From contig DAIDJF010000030.1 of assembly GCA_027451525.1 (NCBI GenBank), positions 1 through 45,800 on the forward strand: a stretch of DNA of 45,800 bases, written 5' to 3'. The notes below the pieces were generated by a model. That model was not told where the DNA came from, ran no database searches, and worked only from the letters and a program-made list of their open reading frames with translations. The DNA comes from Ktedonobacterales bacterium. Lineage in GTDB: Bacteria; Chloroflexota; Ktedonobacteria; Ktedonobacterales; Ktedonobacteraceae. A program made the position numbers and the translations under genes. Position 1 is the first letter of the stretch. Every line of letters begins with the position of its first letter. Shown piece by piece: positions 35,173 to 43,682 of the stretch.

Positions 35173-35214
35173 GCGATATTCGTATCATATAGCTCAAATA
35201 GCTACGAATATCGC
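35173..35214. promoter_or_regulatory. Inverted repeat upstream of the aldehyde dehydrogenase
   Basis: The 12-bp arms GCGATATTCGTA (35173-35184) and TACGAATATCGC (35203-35214) are perfect, 18 bp apart, 60-100 bp before the ATG. The spacer itself holds the smaller symmetry AGCT...AGCT and, on the minus strand, a TATGAT -10-like hexamer, so a regulator bound here would cover the promoter. Confidence 0.5.
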
Positions 35215-35291
35215 TGAATAACAGGTATATCACTGCTATTCTACCACATTTCTCATGCGCGACAATGAGCGGGCATTATTGTATCGCAACC

Positions 35292-35825
35292 TTATTCCGC
35301 CAACGTTTTTAAGGCGCGTTCATAGGCAGCGAAAGATGTCTTGCCAAAAAGCACAAATGTCACCGTGTGCAGGCTGGTTGGCTTCGTGATATGATCGATG
35401 ACCACGCGCAAGGCGATAGGGGCCGCGAGATTGAGCGGATAACCATACGCTCCCGTACTGAGCGATGGAAAGGCAATACTTTTGATCTGGTGCTGTTCCG
35501 CCAGATCAAGGCAGGACTGATACGCACTGGCAAGCTGCCGCGCATCTTCAGGCCGTCCGTCGTAGATGGGACCAACGGCGTGAAAGACGTATTTGGCGTG
35601 CAGACGACCGGCCGTTGTAGCCACTGCACTGCCAGTCGGACAGCCACCGATTTTAGCGCACGCCGCCATGATCTCAGGTCCTCCTGCGCGGTGAATGGCA
35701 CCATCGACACCTCCACCACCCGCGAGAGCAGCATTGGCGGCATTGACAATCGCGTCGGCCTCTACCGCAACAATATTGCCTTCCAGCAATGTAAGCGTTA
35801 CATCATTAATCATACGTGTAACCAT
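35292..35825 (-). CDS. Macrodomain protein (ADP-ribose derivative hydrolase type)
   Basis: A 177-residue single macrodomain. The ligand-binding pattern is complete: LLEGNIVAVEADAIVNAANAALAGGGGVDGAIHRAGG (NAAN and the GGGGVDGAIHRAGG loop), PTGSAVATTAGRL, YVFHAVGPIY and FPSLSTGAYGYP. Enzymes of this YmdB/MacroD class remove ADP-ribose from proteins or deacetylate O-acetyl-ADP-ribose. The start at 35825 has AGGAG 6 nt upstream; the ATG at 35855 precedes that site. It sits between the saccharopine-dehydrogenase-like and aldehyde dehydrogenase genes with its own gaps on both sides, and its link to their pathway is unclear. Confidence 0.9.
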   Translation of the reverse strand: MVTRMINDVTLTLLEGNIVAVEADAIVNAANAALAGGGGVDGAIHRAGGPEIMAACAKIGGCPTGSAVATTAGRLHAKYVFHAVGPIYDGRPEDARQLASAYQSCLDLAEQHQIKSIAFPSLSTGAYGYPLNLAAPIALRVVIDHITKPTSLHTVTFVLFGKTSFAAYERALKTLAE

Positions 35826-35884
35826 ATATTCTCCTAATGCCCTCGTCCCCGTCACATGGCCTCCCAGGCGGATATATTGGCAAG

Positions 35885-35910
35885 CAGGGCGTGATAAATC
35901 ACGCCCCTAC
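35885..35910. repeat. Copy of the dispersed GGGGCG palindrome
   Basis: GCAGGGCGTGATAAATCACGCCCCTAC-type sequence: GGGCGTGAT pairs with ATCACGCCC around a 2-nt centre. It matches the arms at 12441-12533 with one or two differences. It lies between two co-directional genes, 31 bp past the stop of the upstream one. Confidence 0.75.
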
Positions 35911-35941
35911 GGGATTTTGTCACATTTACACATTAAGGGTT

Positions 35942-37111
35942 TCAGATGTTTTTCTCGGTTATTGCGCTCTCTACGTGCAGGTCGTAGCGCAATAATTGCT
36001 CGAAAAATGCCTCGGCAGGCACACAAGCTTCGGGGCCAAAGGCTCCACGCCGCGTGATCTCGCCACGTGCCAGCATGTGCCCGACGACGGCCAGCGGCAT
36101 GCCTGTATCGAACGCACCCGCGCTCACGCCCCAGGGGCGATATGGCAAAACTTTCATCTGATTGGTAATCTCACACGCTTGCCCGTCATGCTCGCCCGTT
36201 GTGACAACACGCAAAATATCGCAATCCTGGGCCTCTGCCTCTTCGCTCGGAAAGGTTTCGAGCAGGCGCGCCAACACTTCACGCGGGGAGACGCTGACGC
36301 CGCGCACGTTGAGCAGGGCATCGCTGCCAAAGCCAAGATCAACCAGAAATTTGAGCTTGCTCATAAAATCACCAGGGAAGGCGATTTTGAACGAGACATG
36401 GCGAATACCTTTATCACGAAACGAGACTGGGAAGGTGGCGCACTCCGAGTGCAGCGAATAAATTGCCGTTGCGCGTCCCACAGGTGGAGGGAAAAGCAGT
36501 TCTTCCTGTCCGCTTAAGGGGCGTTGCGCGTGCCATGTTCCATCCTGAAAGACCTGCGGCTCTTTGGTGAACTCGTCCAGAATAGTGCGGATAGAGTAGG
36601 GGGCAAGCAGTGGGGCAGTTGAGGGCGTGGCATCGCTACAGCCCAGTTGGACCTTGATACTTTCCACATTGTCCAGACGCTCAACCGCGAGACGGGCCAG
36701 TAAGTTCGTGATGCCAGGAGTGCCGCCCATGCCCAGCACAGCGGTGATACCCGCCGCCGCGACCTCTTCATGTAGAGCCAGCAACGTGCGCGACATATGG
36801 AAGAGGCCGCCAAGATCGGCATAATGGGCTTTTTCACGGATACAGGCTTTGAGCACGGGCAGGTTATAGACATAATCAACCGCGCTCAATACCACGTCTG
36901 CTCCACGCACAAGCTGGCGTAAACGGGCCTCGTCAGTCACGTCAATTTGTTTGACAGAGATAGCTGGACCTGGCAACGAGGCCGCAACCTCATGGGCGCG
37001 CGCCTCGTTGTAATCAGCCAGCGTGATCTGGTCAACATCGGGGTATTCTGTCAGCGCGCGCACAGTGACACGTCCCATTGCACCCGCGCCGCCCAGAACA
37101 ACAATATGCAT
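35942..37111 (-). CDS. Lysine 6-dehydrogenase / saccharopine dehydrogenase-like oxidoreductase
   Basis: A 389-residue NAD(P)-binding protein. The Rossmann motif MHIVVLGGAGAMGRVTVRAL is followed by DQITLADYN, ADVVLSAVDYVYNLPVLKACIREKAHYADLGGLF and GITAVLGMGGTPGITNLLARLA, the pattern of the saccharopine dehydrogenase family. The C-terminal GHMLARGEITRRGAFGPEACVPAEAFFEQL matches the end of bacterial lysine 6-dehydrogenases, so an oxidative deamination of a terminal amino group (lysine or a diamine-derived substrate) is likely. It lies 15 nt downstream of the putrescine aminotransferase, in one operon. Alternatives: carboxynorspermidine-type dehydrogenase. Confidence 0.75.
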   Translation of the reverse strand: MHIVVLGGAGAMGRVTVRALTEYPDVDQITLADYNEARAHEVAASLPGPAISVKQIDVTDEARLRQLVRGADVVLSAVDYVYNLPVLKACIREKAHYADLGGLFHMSRTLLALHEEVAAAGITAVLGMGGTPGITNLLARLAVERLDNVESIKVQLGCSDATPSTAPLLAPYSIRTILDEFTKEPQVFQDGTWHAQRPLSGQEELLFPPPVGRATAIYSLHSECATFPVSFRDKGIRHVSFKIAFPGDFMSKLKFLVDLGFGSDALLNVRGVSVSPREVLARLLETFPSEEAEAQDCDILRVVTTGEHDGQACEITNQMKVLPYRPWGVSAGAFDTGMPLAVVGHMLARGEITRRGAFGPEACVPAEAFFEQLLRYDLHVESAITEKNI

Positions 37112-37126
37112 ACCACGCTCCCTCAG

Positions 37127-38566
37127 CTATGCAACCGCACTGCTACTTTGTATGCCTGTTTTGTCCAGCGCCACCACATGCTCCTCGCTCATCACAGTCA
37201 AGCCAGGAGTCGAGAGACTGCTGTACAGCTCATGAATAGTATCCTCAAGGCGGTTGAGAATGGTATCAATCTCTTCGCGCGTAATCACCAGCGGAGGCTC
37301 AACACGAATGACCCGTGAGTTATTCAATGTGCCAGAGATCAACACGCCACGTTTGAACAGGCCAGAGGCAATGGCATAGCCAATCTCGTCATCGACAAAA
37401 TGTTGCCCGATTAACAAGCCTTTGCCAGTGATATCGGTATAGATGTCGGGATGGCGTGCCGCGATCTCTTTCAGACGAGCGATGAAGTATTCGCCCTTCT
37501 CGGCGGCTTGCTCAACCACGTTCTCTTCCAGCGTCACATTAATGGCAGCGATAGCCGCTGCACATGCCAGAGGATTGCCGCCCGTTGTCGAGGTGTGGAT
37601 GAAAGGATTGCTGTTCATCACGCTCCAGATCTTCGGCGTGGACATGAAGGCTCCAATCGGCATAACACCACCGCCCAGAGCTTTCGCGGAACAGATGATA
37701 TCGGGGGCCACATCCCAATGCTCTACGCCCCAGAGCTTACCCGTGCGTCCCATACCTGTCTGCACCTCATCCGCAATCAACAACACCTCGTACTCATCAC
37801 AAAGCTGACGCAGACGCGGCCAGAAATCATCGGGAGGAACAATTGCACCCGCCTCACCCTGCACAGGCTCCATCACAATAGCCGCGATATCGTTGCCAAC
37901 CTCGCGCGCGATACGCAACTGCTGCTCAACCGCGTCGGCATCACCATAGGGCACATGATAAATGTTATTATGCAATGGTAACGCGGGTTTGCGGAAAGCC
38001 GCTTTGCCTGTTAGTGAGAGCGAACCAGCCGTTTTGCCATGAAAACCGCGTACAGCAGCGATAAAACCGCTTTTGCGCGTGTAGAGTTTTGCCAGTTTCA
38101 TCGCACCTTCAACGGCCTCCGTGCCGCTGCCGACGAAGAAACTGTACTGAATGTCGCCAGGAGTGATCTCGGCGAGCAAATGGGCCAGCATACCACGCAA
38201 TGGGTCAAGTAGCTCCTGCGTTGGTAGCGGACTCTTCTGTAACTGTGCTTGTACGGCCCCCACGACTTTAGGATGCGCCCATCCCAGGTTAAACAGGCCA
38301 AAGCCGCCGAGACAGTCGATATATTCGCGTCCCAGCACATCCCTGAAGGTTGCACCGCGTCCCGTCCATTCGACAGCGGCGAAATCCCCGGCTTCGGCAA
38401 CCGATTTGCGATACTCGATAAAGCCGCTATTGTAGTACTGCGCGAAATTGCTGACGGTTGTATCAATCAACCATTCCGCTTCGCGTTTGCTCAATTGCTG
38501 CTTCTGTACAAAATCGAGATACTGCTGTGAGTCATTGAGGGCCTTGAGTAAACCATCGCTACTCAT
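37127..38566 (-). CDS. patA: Putrescine aminotransferase
   Basis: A 479-residue class III aminotransferase very like E. coli PatA (YgjG): NSGFIEYRKSVAEAGDFAAVEW, IDCLGGFGLFNLGWAHPKVV, SQELLDP-like TQELLDPLRGMLAHLLAEITPG, FFVGSGTEAVEGAMKLAK, EPVQGEAGAIVPP, ADEVQTGMGRTGK, SAKALGGGVMPIGA with the PLP lysine at about 295, and SGTLNNSRVIRVEPPL. It moves the amino group of putrescine (or cadaverine) to 2-oxoglutarate, giving 4-aminobutanal/pyrroline. The ATG at 38566 has GAAAGGA 6 nt upstream. A long leader precedes it. Confidence 0.88.
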   Translation of the reverse strand: MSSDGLLKALNDSQQYLDFVQKQQLSKREAEWLIDTTVSNFAQYYNSGFIEYRKSVAEAGDFAAVEWTGRGATFRDVLGREYIDCLGGFGLFNLGWAHPKVVGAVQAQLQKSPLPTQELLDPLRGMLAHLLAEITPGDIQYSFFVGSGTEAVEGAMKLAKLYTRKSGFIAAVRGFHGKTAGSLSLTGKAAFRKPALPLHNNIYHVPYGDADAVEQQLRIAREVGNDIAAIVMEPVQGEAGAIVPPDDFWPRLRQLCDEYEVLLIADEVQTGMGRTGKLWGVEHWDVAPDIICSAKALGGGVMPIGAFMSTPKIWSVMNSNPFIHTSTTGGNPLACAAAIAAINVTLEENVVEQAAEKGEYFIARLKEIAARHPDIYTDITGKGLLIGQHFVDDEIGYAIASGLFKRGVLISGTLNNSRVIRVEPPLVITREEIDTILNRLEDTIHELYSSLSTPGLTVMSEEHVVALDKTGIQSSSAVA

Positions 38567-38869
38567 AAAAATCCTTTCTCGCTCTGCGGTCCAATCCATC
38601 CATATCCACTCCCAACCCGCTTTATTGGTTTGGCATGTGCAGTGTGAATAACCAAAGAGGTCAACGCATTATGCCTGTGGAGATGGGACAACCTATCTCT
38701 CAAGATAAGTTTTCAACACCATGATAAAAAAAGGCAGATTCCATGCTAGACAAGAAAAAACGGATGTTTACCAATAAACAGTGACGAGAAAAGGGGCGCG
38801 TGTGGGCAACGCAACCCTTATATGCATGTCAAAGCGTTATCAGCAAAAACATGAGGAGAAAAAGGGGTA

Positions 38870-38965
38870 TCAGGGATAGCAAGTAGACAGATGAAAACCA
38901 CAAAATACACAGTATTTCGGGCTATGTCGTTCTCTTTTTTTGCCAGCTAAATCGCTGTTTTTCAT
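38870..38965 (-). CDS. Possible 31-residue cysteine-rich leader peptide
   Basis: An ATG-started frame on the minus strand encodes 31 residues: a basic first half (KNSDLAGKKRERHSPK) and then KYCVFCGFHLSTCYP. Cys19 and Cys22 form a CxxCG knuckle like that of zinc ribbons, with Cys29 as a third. A weak AGG lies 6 nt before the ATG. It sits in the leader of the putrescine aminotransferase transcript. It is short enough to be chance; only the cysteine pattern and position speak for it. Confidence 0.25.
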   Translation of the reverse strand: MKNSDLAGKKRERHSPKYCVFCGFHLSTCYP

Positions 38966-39016
38966 AAAAAACCTGCTATTCCCATACACAACAGTGGTAT
39001 AAATTTCCTAGTATCT

Positions 39017-39045
39017 AGTATACCTGATGAATGCTCGTTGAGCAA
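39017..39045 (-). promoter_or_regulatory. Candidate promoter for the patA transcript
   Basis: On the minus strand TTGCTC (39040-39045) and TATACT (39017-39022) are 17 bp apart. It lies 21 bp past the stop of the importer permease and points towards the putrescine aminotransferase, 450 bp away. Confidence 0.45.
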
Positions 39046-39065
39046 GGGCGATCTTGACAGAAATT

Positions 39066-39965
39066 TTAATATGCGACGCCCATACGAGCCTCCAGGAAAC
39101 GCGCCAGAATTGCCAGCGGATAGCAGATGATAAAAAAGATCAAGGCACCCAGGATATAGACGAAGAGCATCGAAAACGGGTCCGATGACAACGGACTGGC
39201 AAGCGAGGTCGTCAATTGTTGCAATTCGATCACGCCGCCAATCGTCGAGAGCAGTGCGCTGTCCTGCACCAGCGTGATGAAATAATTGGCGAACGGTGGA
39301 ATAGTGATACGAAATGCTTGCGGCAGAATAATGTGACGCATAATCTGGCGTGAGTTCATGCCGAGCGAAAGCGCGGACTCCGTTTGTCCTTTATCGACCG
39401 ACTCAATGCCAGTGCGGAACACCTCTGTCAGATATGCACCATAGTTAAAGCTCAGGCCCAGAATGCCGTAAAAAGCAGAATTGAAAAAGAGCTTATTGGT
39501 CGCATCCGGCATAAGGCTATTGCTTTGCAGCACCGTCATGATCTGATAGGCCGTGTCATAGGGAGAAAAACCAAGCGTCGAGAGGAGGCCGCTCACACCA
39601 AAGCCCCAGAGCAGCAACTGTACCAGGATAGGCGTGCCGCGCACCACTTCGACATACACAAAGGTCAGCCAGCGAAAGGGCGCAAACTTTGAAATACGTC
39701 CCATCGCGCCAATAAAACCAAAAATCGTCGCCAATACCATACTGCTGAGCGAGAGCCAGATCGTCGTCTCCGCCCCTTGCAGCATCAAGGGCAGGTCCAG
39801 TTGGATGCGATGGCGATAGACATAGAGATAGTAGATGAAGGCCGCCAACGCGATTGCCAGCAACAGGTAAAACGAATTGTCAAGTAGAGCTAGCCAGAGA
39901 GGACGCTGGCGTTTTGCGCGTATGCGTGCAGCGCGCACCTTCCCTTTTAAAATCGTTTGTTCCAT
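39066..39965 (-). CDS. Polar amino acid ABC importer permease (HisM/GlnP type), second
   Basis: A 299-residue permease. After a basic N-terminus a first membrane segment (LLLAIALAAFIYYLYVY) and QLDLPLMLQGAETTIWLSLSSMVLATIFGFI lead into the HEAT-type permease core; YVEVVRGTPILVQLLLWGFG and the EAA-loop KGQTESALSLGMNSRQIMRHIILPQAFRI are diagnostic. The ATG at 39965 has GAGGT 8 nt upstream. Last gene of the importer operon; it is longer than the other permease because of the extra N-terminal segment. Confidence 0.92.
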   Translation of the reverse strand: MEQTILKGKVRAARIRAKRQRPLWLALLDNSFYLLLAIALAAFIYYLYVYRHRIQLDLPLMLQGAETTIWLSLSSMVLATIFGFIGAMGRISKFAPFRWLTFVYVEVVRGTPILVQLLLWGFGVSGLLSTLGFSPYDTAYQIMTVLQSNSLMPDATNKLFFNSAFYGILGLSFNYGAYLTEVFRTGIESVDKGQTESALSLGMNSRQIMRHIILPQAFRITIPPFANYFITLVQDSALLSTIGGVIELQQLTTSLASPLSSDPFSMLFVYILGALIFFIICYPLAILARFLEARMGVAY

Positions 39966-39985
39966 CAATAGACCTCATTTCTGGC

Positions 39986-40651
39986 TTACAGCGCGGAACG
40001 CAAGCGACGCTCATAACTACGCGCAAAATATGAAGTTGGCAAACTCAGGACAAGGTAGAGAATAATGGCGAGTGCGAAGAATGGGAATGGATTGCTGCCA
40101 TTGCGGATACGCCAGTAATCGAGTACCGAGGTGAGTTCCAGGCCACCAATGACGCTGACTACCGCAGAGTCTTTCAGCATATAAATGAAATCATTCACAA
40201 AAGGCGGAATCATCAAGGGAATGGCTTGCGGAAACACGATGCGAAAGAAGACTTGTGGACGTGTCAAGCCAAGCGAAAGGGCCGCCTCGCCCTGACCTTT
40301 ATCCACCGAGAGGATGCCTGCGCGAAAGACCTCGGCCTCATACGCGGCATAGTTGAGAGCCAGGGCCGCGATGCCCGCCGTCCATGCGTTGTCATAGCTG
40401 GCAAGGTTATAGACCGCTAGCAGCGCGCTCGCGCCATAGTAGAGCAGAAATAGCTGCGTAATCATGGGCGTGCTACGCATAATCTCAATAAAAATACGTG
40501 CGGGCAGCCGGAGCCAGGTGATCGTAGTATTATTCATCAAAGCCAGAATCAGGCCAAGCAGTAAAGCGATAGCAAAAGAACTGACACATAAAATAAGGGT
40601 GTTGATTGCGCCTCTGATAAAATCTGGCAAGACTTGCAAAATGAGACTCAT
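39986..40651 (-). CDS. Polar amino acid ABC importer permease, first
   Basis: A 221-residue permease of the HisM/GlnP group: FIRGAINTLILCVSSFAIALLLGLILAL, FIEIMRSTPMITQLFLLYYG and the EAA loop KGQGEAALSLGLTRPQVFFRIVFPQAIPL. Four to five membrane segments. I start it at 40651, the usual length, with AGAGG upstream; the ATG at 40708 adds residues without family similarity. It pairs with the permease 20 nt downstream to form the channel. Confidence 0.92.
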   Translation of the reverse strand: MSLILQVLPDFIRGAINTLILCVSSFAIALLLGLILALMNNTTITWLRLPARIFIEIMRSTPMITQLFLLYYGASALLAVYNLASYDNAWTAGIAALALNYAAYEAEVFRAGILSVDKGQGEAALSLGLTRPQVFFRIVFPQAIPLMIPPFVNDFIYMLKDSAVVSVIGGLELTSVLDYWRIRNGSNPFPFFALAIILYLVLSLPTSYFARSYERRLRSAL

Positions 40652-40777
40652 AACGCTTCTGCCTCTCTTGTGGAAACAGTTGTCTGGATAGCGCGACCAA
40701 TAGAGCAAAAATAATATAACACGGATAGACGGTTGTGTCTATCCGTGCGCGCATATCATTTATGGCAGACCAACATG

Positions 40778-41701
40778 CTACACGATACCGATATCGGCCT
40801 GTTGCGAGTTCCACATCTTCCACTTGGTATAGATCTGTTTGAGCGTCCCGTTCTTCTTGAGAATCGCGAAGGCCTGATTGATTTCAGGCAGGAGCAACTG
40901 GGCATTCGGATTGCTCTTATTGAAGGCAACATAGTAGTTGTCGGGATAGATTGGAGCACCCAGCAGTTTCAATTGTGGAATCGCGGTCGCGCCTGGTCCT
41001 GAACCCAAGACATAGTAGGCGGCGATAGGATAATCGAGGAAGAAAGCGTCGAGTTTGCCCTGCACAAGATCGCTAAAGGCGATATTGCCAGTATAGGCGA
41101 CAACCTTGATCTTGGGGTCTTGCTGCATAAGCGTCTGCGCCAGATAACCAGAACCCGTGCCAACTTTGTAGCCTTCCAGGTCTGTAACACTCTTCGGCAC
41201 AACACCATTAAAACGGCTATCATTGGTACGCACAATGACCTGCTGTCCGTAGCGATAATAGGGATCAGAAAATAGTTCGGTCTTCTCGCGGTCAGCAGTT
41301 TTCTCCCAGCCATTCATGACCATATCAACCTGATTAGCGGACAAGGCTTGCTCAAGGTTCGAGTAACAAACTTCAATCTGTTTCTGCGAAATACCCATCA
41401 GCTTGGCTATCGCGGCGGCGATTTCGACCTCAAAACCAATCAGATTGCCAGGATTATTTGGGTCTTGGAAGACATAGGGCGCGCCGCTGACATAGTCAGC
41501 CCCCCATTGCAAGATACCCGCGCTCATCAATCCCTTACTGGCAACAGGTGTAAAGCCAGGAGTTGCCGCTGGCGTGGTCGCGGTTGTCGAGACGTTTCCG
41601 CAAGCCGCCATGAGCAATTCCAGCCCACCAGCAGTCGCCAGCAGGCCACCGACCTGCCCTGTACGTTTCAAAAATGTGCGCCTATCGAGTTCATAGACCA
41701 T
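40778..41701 (-). CDS. Amino-acid-type ABC importer, substrate-binding lipoprotein with Tat signal
   Basis: A 307-residue family 3 solute-binding protein. The signal has the twin-arginine motif DRRTFLKRTG followed by a hydrophobic stretch and a lipobox-like MAACG, so it is probably exported folded and lipidated. The mature part contains FQDPNNPGNLIGFEVEIAAAIAKLMG, VDMVMNGWEKTADREKTELFSDPYY, GTGSGYLAQTLM and FNKSNPNAQLLLPEINQAFAILKKNGTLKQIYTKW, all typical of polar amino acid binders. No ligand can be read from sequence; the neighbourhood hints at a basic amino acid or polyamine precursor. Confidence 0.92.
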   Translation of the reverse strand: MVYELDRRTFLKRTGQVGGLLATAGGLELLMAACGNVSTTATTPAATPGFTPVASKGLMSAGILQWGADYVSGAPYVFQDPNNPGNLIGFEVEIAAAIAKLMGISQKQIEVCYSNLEQALSANQVDMVMNGWEKTADREKTELFSDPYYRYGQQVIVRTNDSRFNGVVPKSVTDLEGYKVGTGSGYLAQTLMQQDPKIKVVAYTGNIAFSDLVQGKLDAFFLDYPIAAYYVLGSGPGATAIPQLKLLGAPIYPDNYYVAFNKSNPNAQLLLPEINQAFAILKKNGTLKQIYTKWKMWNSQQADIGIV

Positions 41702-41734
41702 AAATAGTGTTTCTCCCCTTGTTTTCCTGGATAG

Positions 41735-42562
41735 CTACGGTAAAACGGAGAGGACACGCTCCAGGAATGCTTGCGTGCGTTTCTCCTTCGGACGCCTGAA
41801 AAGCTCTTCAGGATCACCTTGTTCTACGATAGAGCCGTCACTCATAAAAATAACGCGGTCTGACACATCACGCGCAAACTGCATCTCATGTGTGACCACT
41901 ACCATCGTACTACCTTCGTAGGCCAGGTCTTTCATGACCTTGAGGACCTCGCCCACCAATTCGGGGTCCAGAGCCGAGGTTGGCTCGTCAAATAAGAGCG
42001 CGCGCGGTTGCATCGCCAGCGCGCGTGCAATCGCGACGCGCTGTTTCTGACCACCCGACAAACGGCTAGGATATACGTCGCGCTTGTCAGACAGGCCTAC
42101 CTTTGTCAACAATTTCTCGCCCAATGCCACTGCCTGATCCTTTGGCATCTTGCGCACCAGTAATGGTGCTTCAATGACATTTTGCAGGACGGTCATATGC
42201 GGAAAGAGGTTGAAATGTTGAAAAACCATGCCCAATTCACGGCGCATCGGACTGAGTTGCTTCACCGATAAATTGGCGTTCAATCGCTCACCGTGAATAT
42301 AAATTTCTCCGCTTGTGGCTTTCTCCAGCGCGTTTAAGCAGCGAATAAGCGTGCTTTTGCCAGAGCCACTCGGCCCAATCAACGCCACAACCTCACGTTT
42401 ATGGACCTCAAAGTCAATATCTTTGAGGACATGCTTATCACCAAAATATTTATTGAGCTTGACGGTACGGATAATGACTTCTTCTTCTACCGCATTCGAG
42501 AATTGGGATTGATTGTCTGTGACAGGACCTTGCTGAAAATTTGCTGCTTGCTCGGAGTCCAT
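41735..42562 (-). CDS. Polar amino acid ABC importer ATPase (GlnQ type)
   Basis: A 275-residue ATPase. Walker [10 protein letters not shown] is at 63-71, the Q-loop in [14 protein letters not shown], the signature [16 protein letters not shown] near 163, Walker [14 protein letters not shown] near 182 and the H-loop in VVVTHEM. Order and spacing are those of GlnQ/HisP. The first 30 residues are an unusual polar extension. AAGGAG 6 nt before the ATG. First gene of the importer operon. Confidence 0.95.
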   Translation of the reverse strand: MDSEQAANFQQGPVTDNQSQFSNAVEEEVIIRTVKLNKYFGDKHVLKDIDFEVHKREVVALIGPSGSGKSTLIRCLNALEKATSGEIYIHGERLNANLSVKQLSPMRRELGMVFQHFNLFPHMTVLQNVIEAPLLVRKMPKDQAVALGEKLLTKVGLSDKRDVYPSRLSGGQKQRVAIARALAMQPRALLFDEPTSALDPELVGEVLKVMKDLAYEGSTMVVVTHEMQFARDVSDRVIFMSDGSIVEQGDPEELFRRPKEKRTQAFLERVLSVLP

Positions 42563-42638
42563 TGAATGCTCCTTATGCTCACTATATAGGATAGGCCGTG
42601 CTTGTCCAACGCATCACTCCGCCTGAGAGGGTAAATTA

Positions 42639-42667
42639 AGTATATGCATCGGTTTATACCCTGTCAA
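42639..42667 (-). promoter_or_regulatory. Strong promoter of the amino acid importer operon
   Basis: On the minus strand TTGACA (42662-42667), a 17-bp spacer and TATACT (42639-42644) form a near-consensus sigma-70-type promoter, 77 bp before the ATPase gene start. Confidence 0.7.
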
Positions 42668-42768
42668 GATACTTTTTAGATGTGTCTTCCGCACAACACA
42701 CAGCACGACAATATGCTATACTATACTACGGCTAGAGAGCAACATAACCATAGGTAGGACAGGTAAAA

Positions 42769-43554
42769 ATGCCATTTTTTTCCGCCCCACATGCTTTAGT
42801 ATATTACGACGTATTTTATGCAAATATCACATCATCCATGTCTCGAAAACCCATACTGCTTATTCACGGGTTTGCAAGTACACCCACCAATGATTTCGCG
42901 CTCCATCTGCCTGCACTACAAGCACACTATACACTACTCGCGCCGCATCTGCATGGTTATGGGACCTCTTCACATCGCACTCACTATCCCATCACCTATT
43001 ACCGCGATGATGTAGCGGACCTTGTGGCCCTGCTCGATGCCCTGCACTTTGATCAAGTCTATGTTTTGGGCTTTAGCGATGGCGCAATTGTCAGTCTGCT
43101 GCTGAGTGCGCTGCATCCACAGCGCGTATGTGCGCTTGCCATTTTGGGAGGGCAGCCGACCGTCAATGAGCAGGATGTTGCTGGTCTGCGTCATTGGTTG
43201 CTAGAAACGCCGCTTTCAGAGGCGTGGCAACGCGAATTGGCGCAGTTGCACGGCGAACTGTACTGGCGCACGCTGCCAGAAATGTATGTCAAAGGGCAGG
43301 AGGCACTGGTTGCTGCTGGCGGTGTGCTGATTAGCGATGAAGAGTTGGCCGTGATACACTGTCCCACTTTAATCATGCATGGACAACGCGACCGTATTGT
43401 GCCCGTCGCTTATGCGCATACGTTACATAAGCGCATTGCAGGCTCACAACTTCTACTCTTTGACGCGGGTCACACGGCCCATATCCGTTGCCAACATGCC
43501 TATCTTTCTGCCGTACTGAACTTTTTTGATCACTCATCAAGTATTGTATTGTAA
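42769..43554 (+). CDS. Alpha/beta hydrolase
   Basis: A 261-residue alpha/beta hydrolase fold protein. The oxyanion segment LLIHGFASTP is followed by LAPHLHGYGTS, the nucleophile elbow GFSDG (Ser103), the acid in MHGQRDRIVP (Asp208) and the base in FDAGHTAH (His235): a full Ser-Asp-His triad. Substrate unknown; it resembles small-ester or haloperoxidase-like hydrolases. No signal peptide, so probably cytoplasmic. The ATG at 42838 just before the first strand is an alternative start. Confidence 0.88.
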   Translation: MPFFSAPHALVYYDVFYANITSSMSRKPILLIHGFASTPTNDFALHLPALQAHYTLLAPHLHGYGTSSHRTHYPITYYRDDVADLVALLDALHFDQVYVLGFSDGAIVSLLLSALHPQRVCALAILGGQPTVNEQDVAGLRHWLLETPLSEAWQRELAQLHGELYWRTLPEMYVKGQEALVAAGGVLISDEELAVIHCPTLIMHGQRDRIVPVAYAHTLHKRIAGSQLLLFDAGHTAHIRCQHAYLSAVLNFFDHSSSIVL

Positions 43555-43682
43555 ATACCTGACCAGATAAAACGTATTATTGTATGAAGAGCAATGATAC
43601 GCATTGACAAAACATGCAGGAGGGAACGTATCACACATCATAACTTGTTTATCGTTTTTGTAGTCAGGAGAACACACGTTAG

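Larger units (their letters stand above)
38567..39065. other. Long leader/intergenic region before patA
   Basis: This 499-bp gap separates the importer operon from the putrescine aminotransferase gene, both on the minus strand. A promoter at 39017-39045 would give a leader of about 440 nt. Besides the 31-codon ORF at 38870-38965, it holds several poly-T runs on the minus strand and AT-rich sequence. I recognise no riboswitch. Confidence 0.5.
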
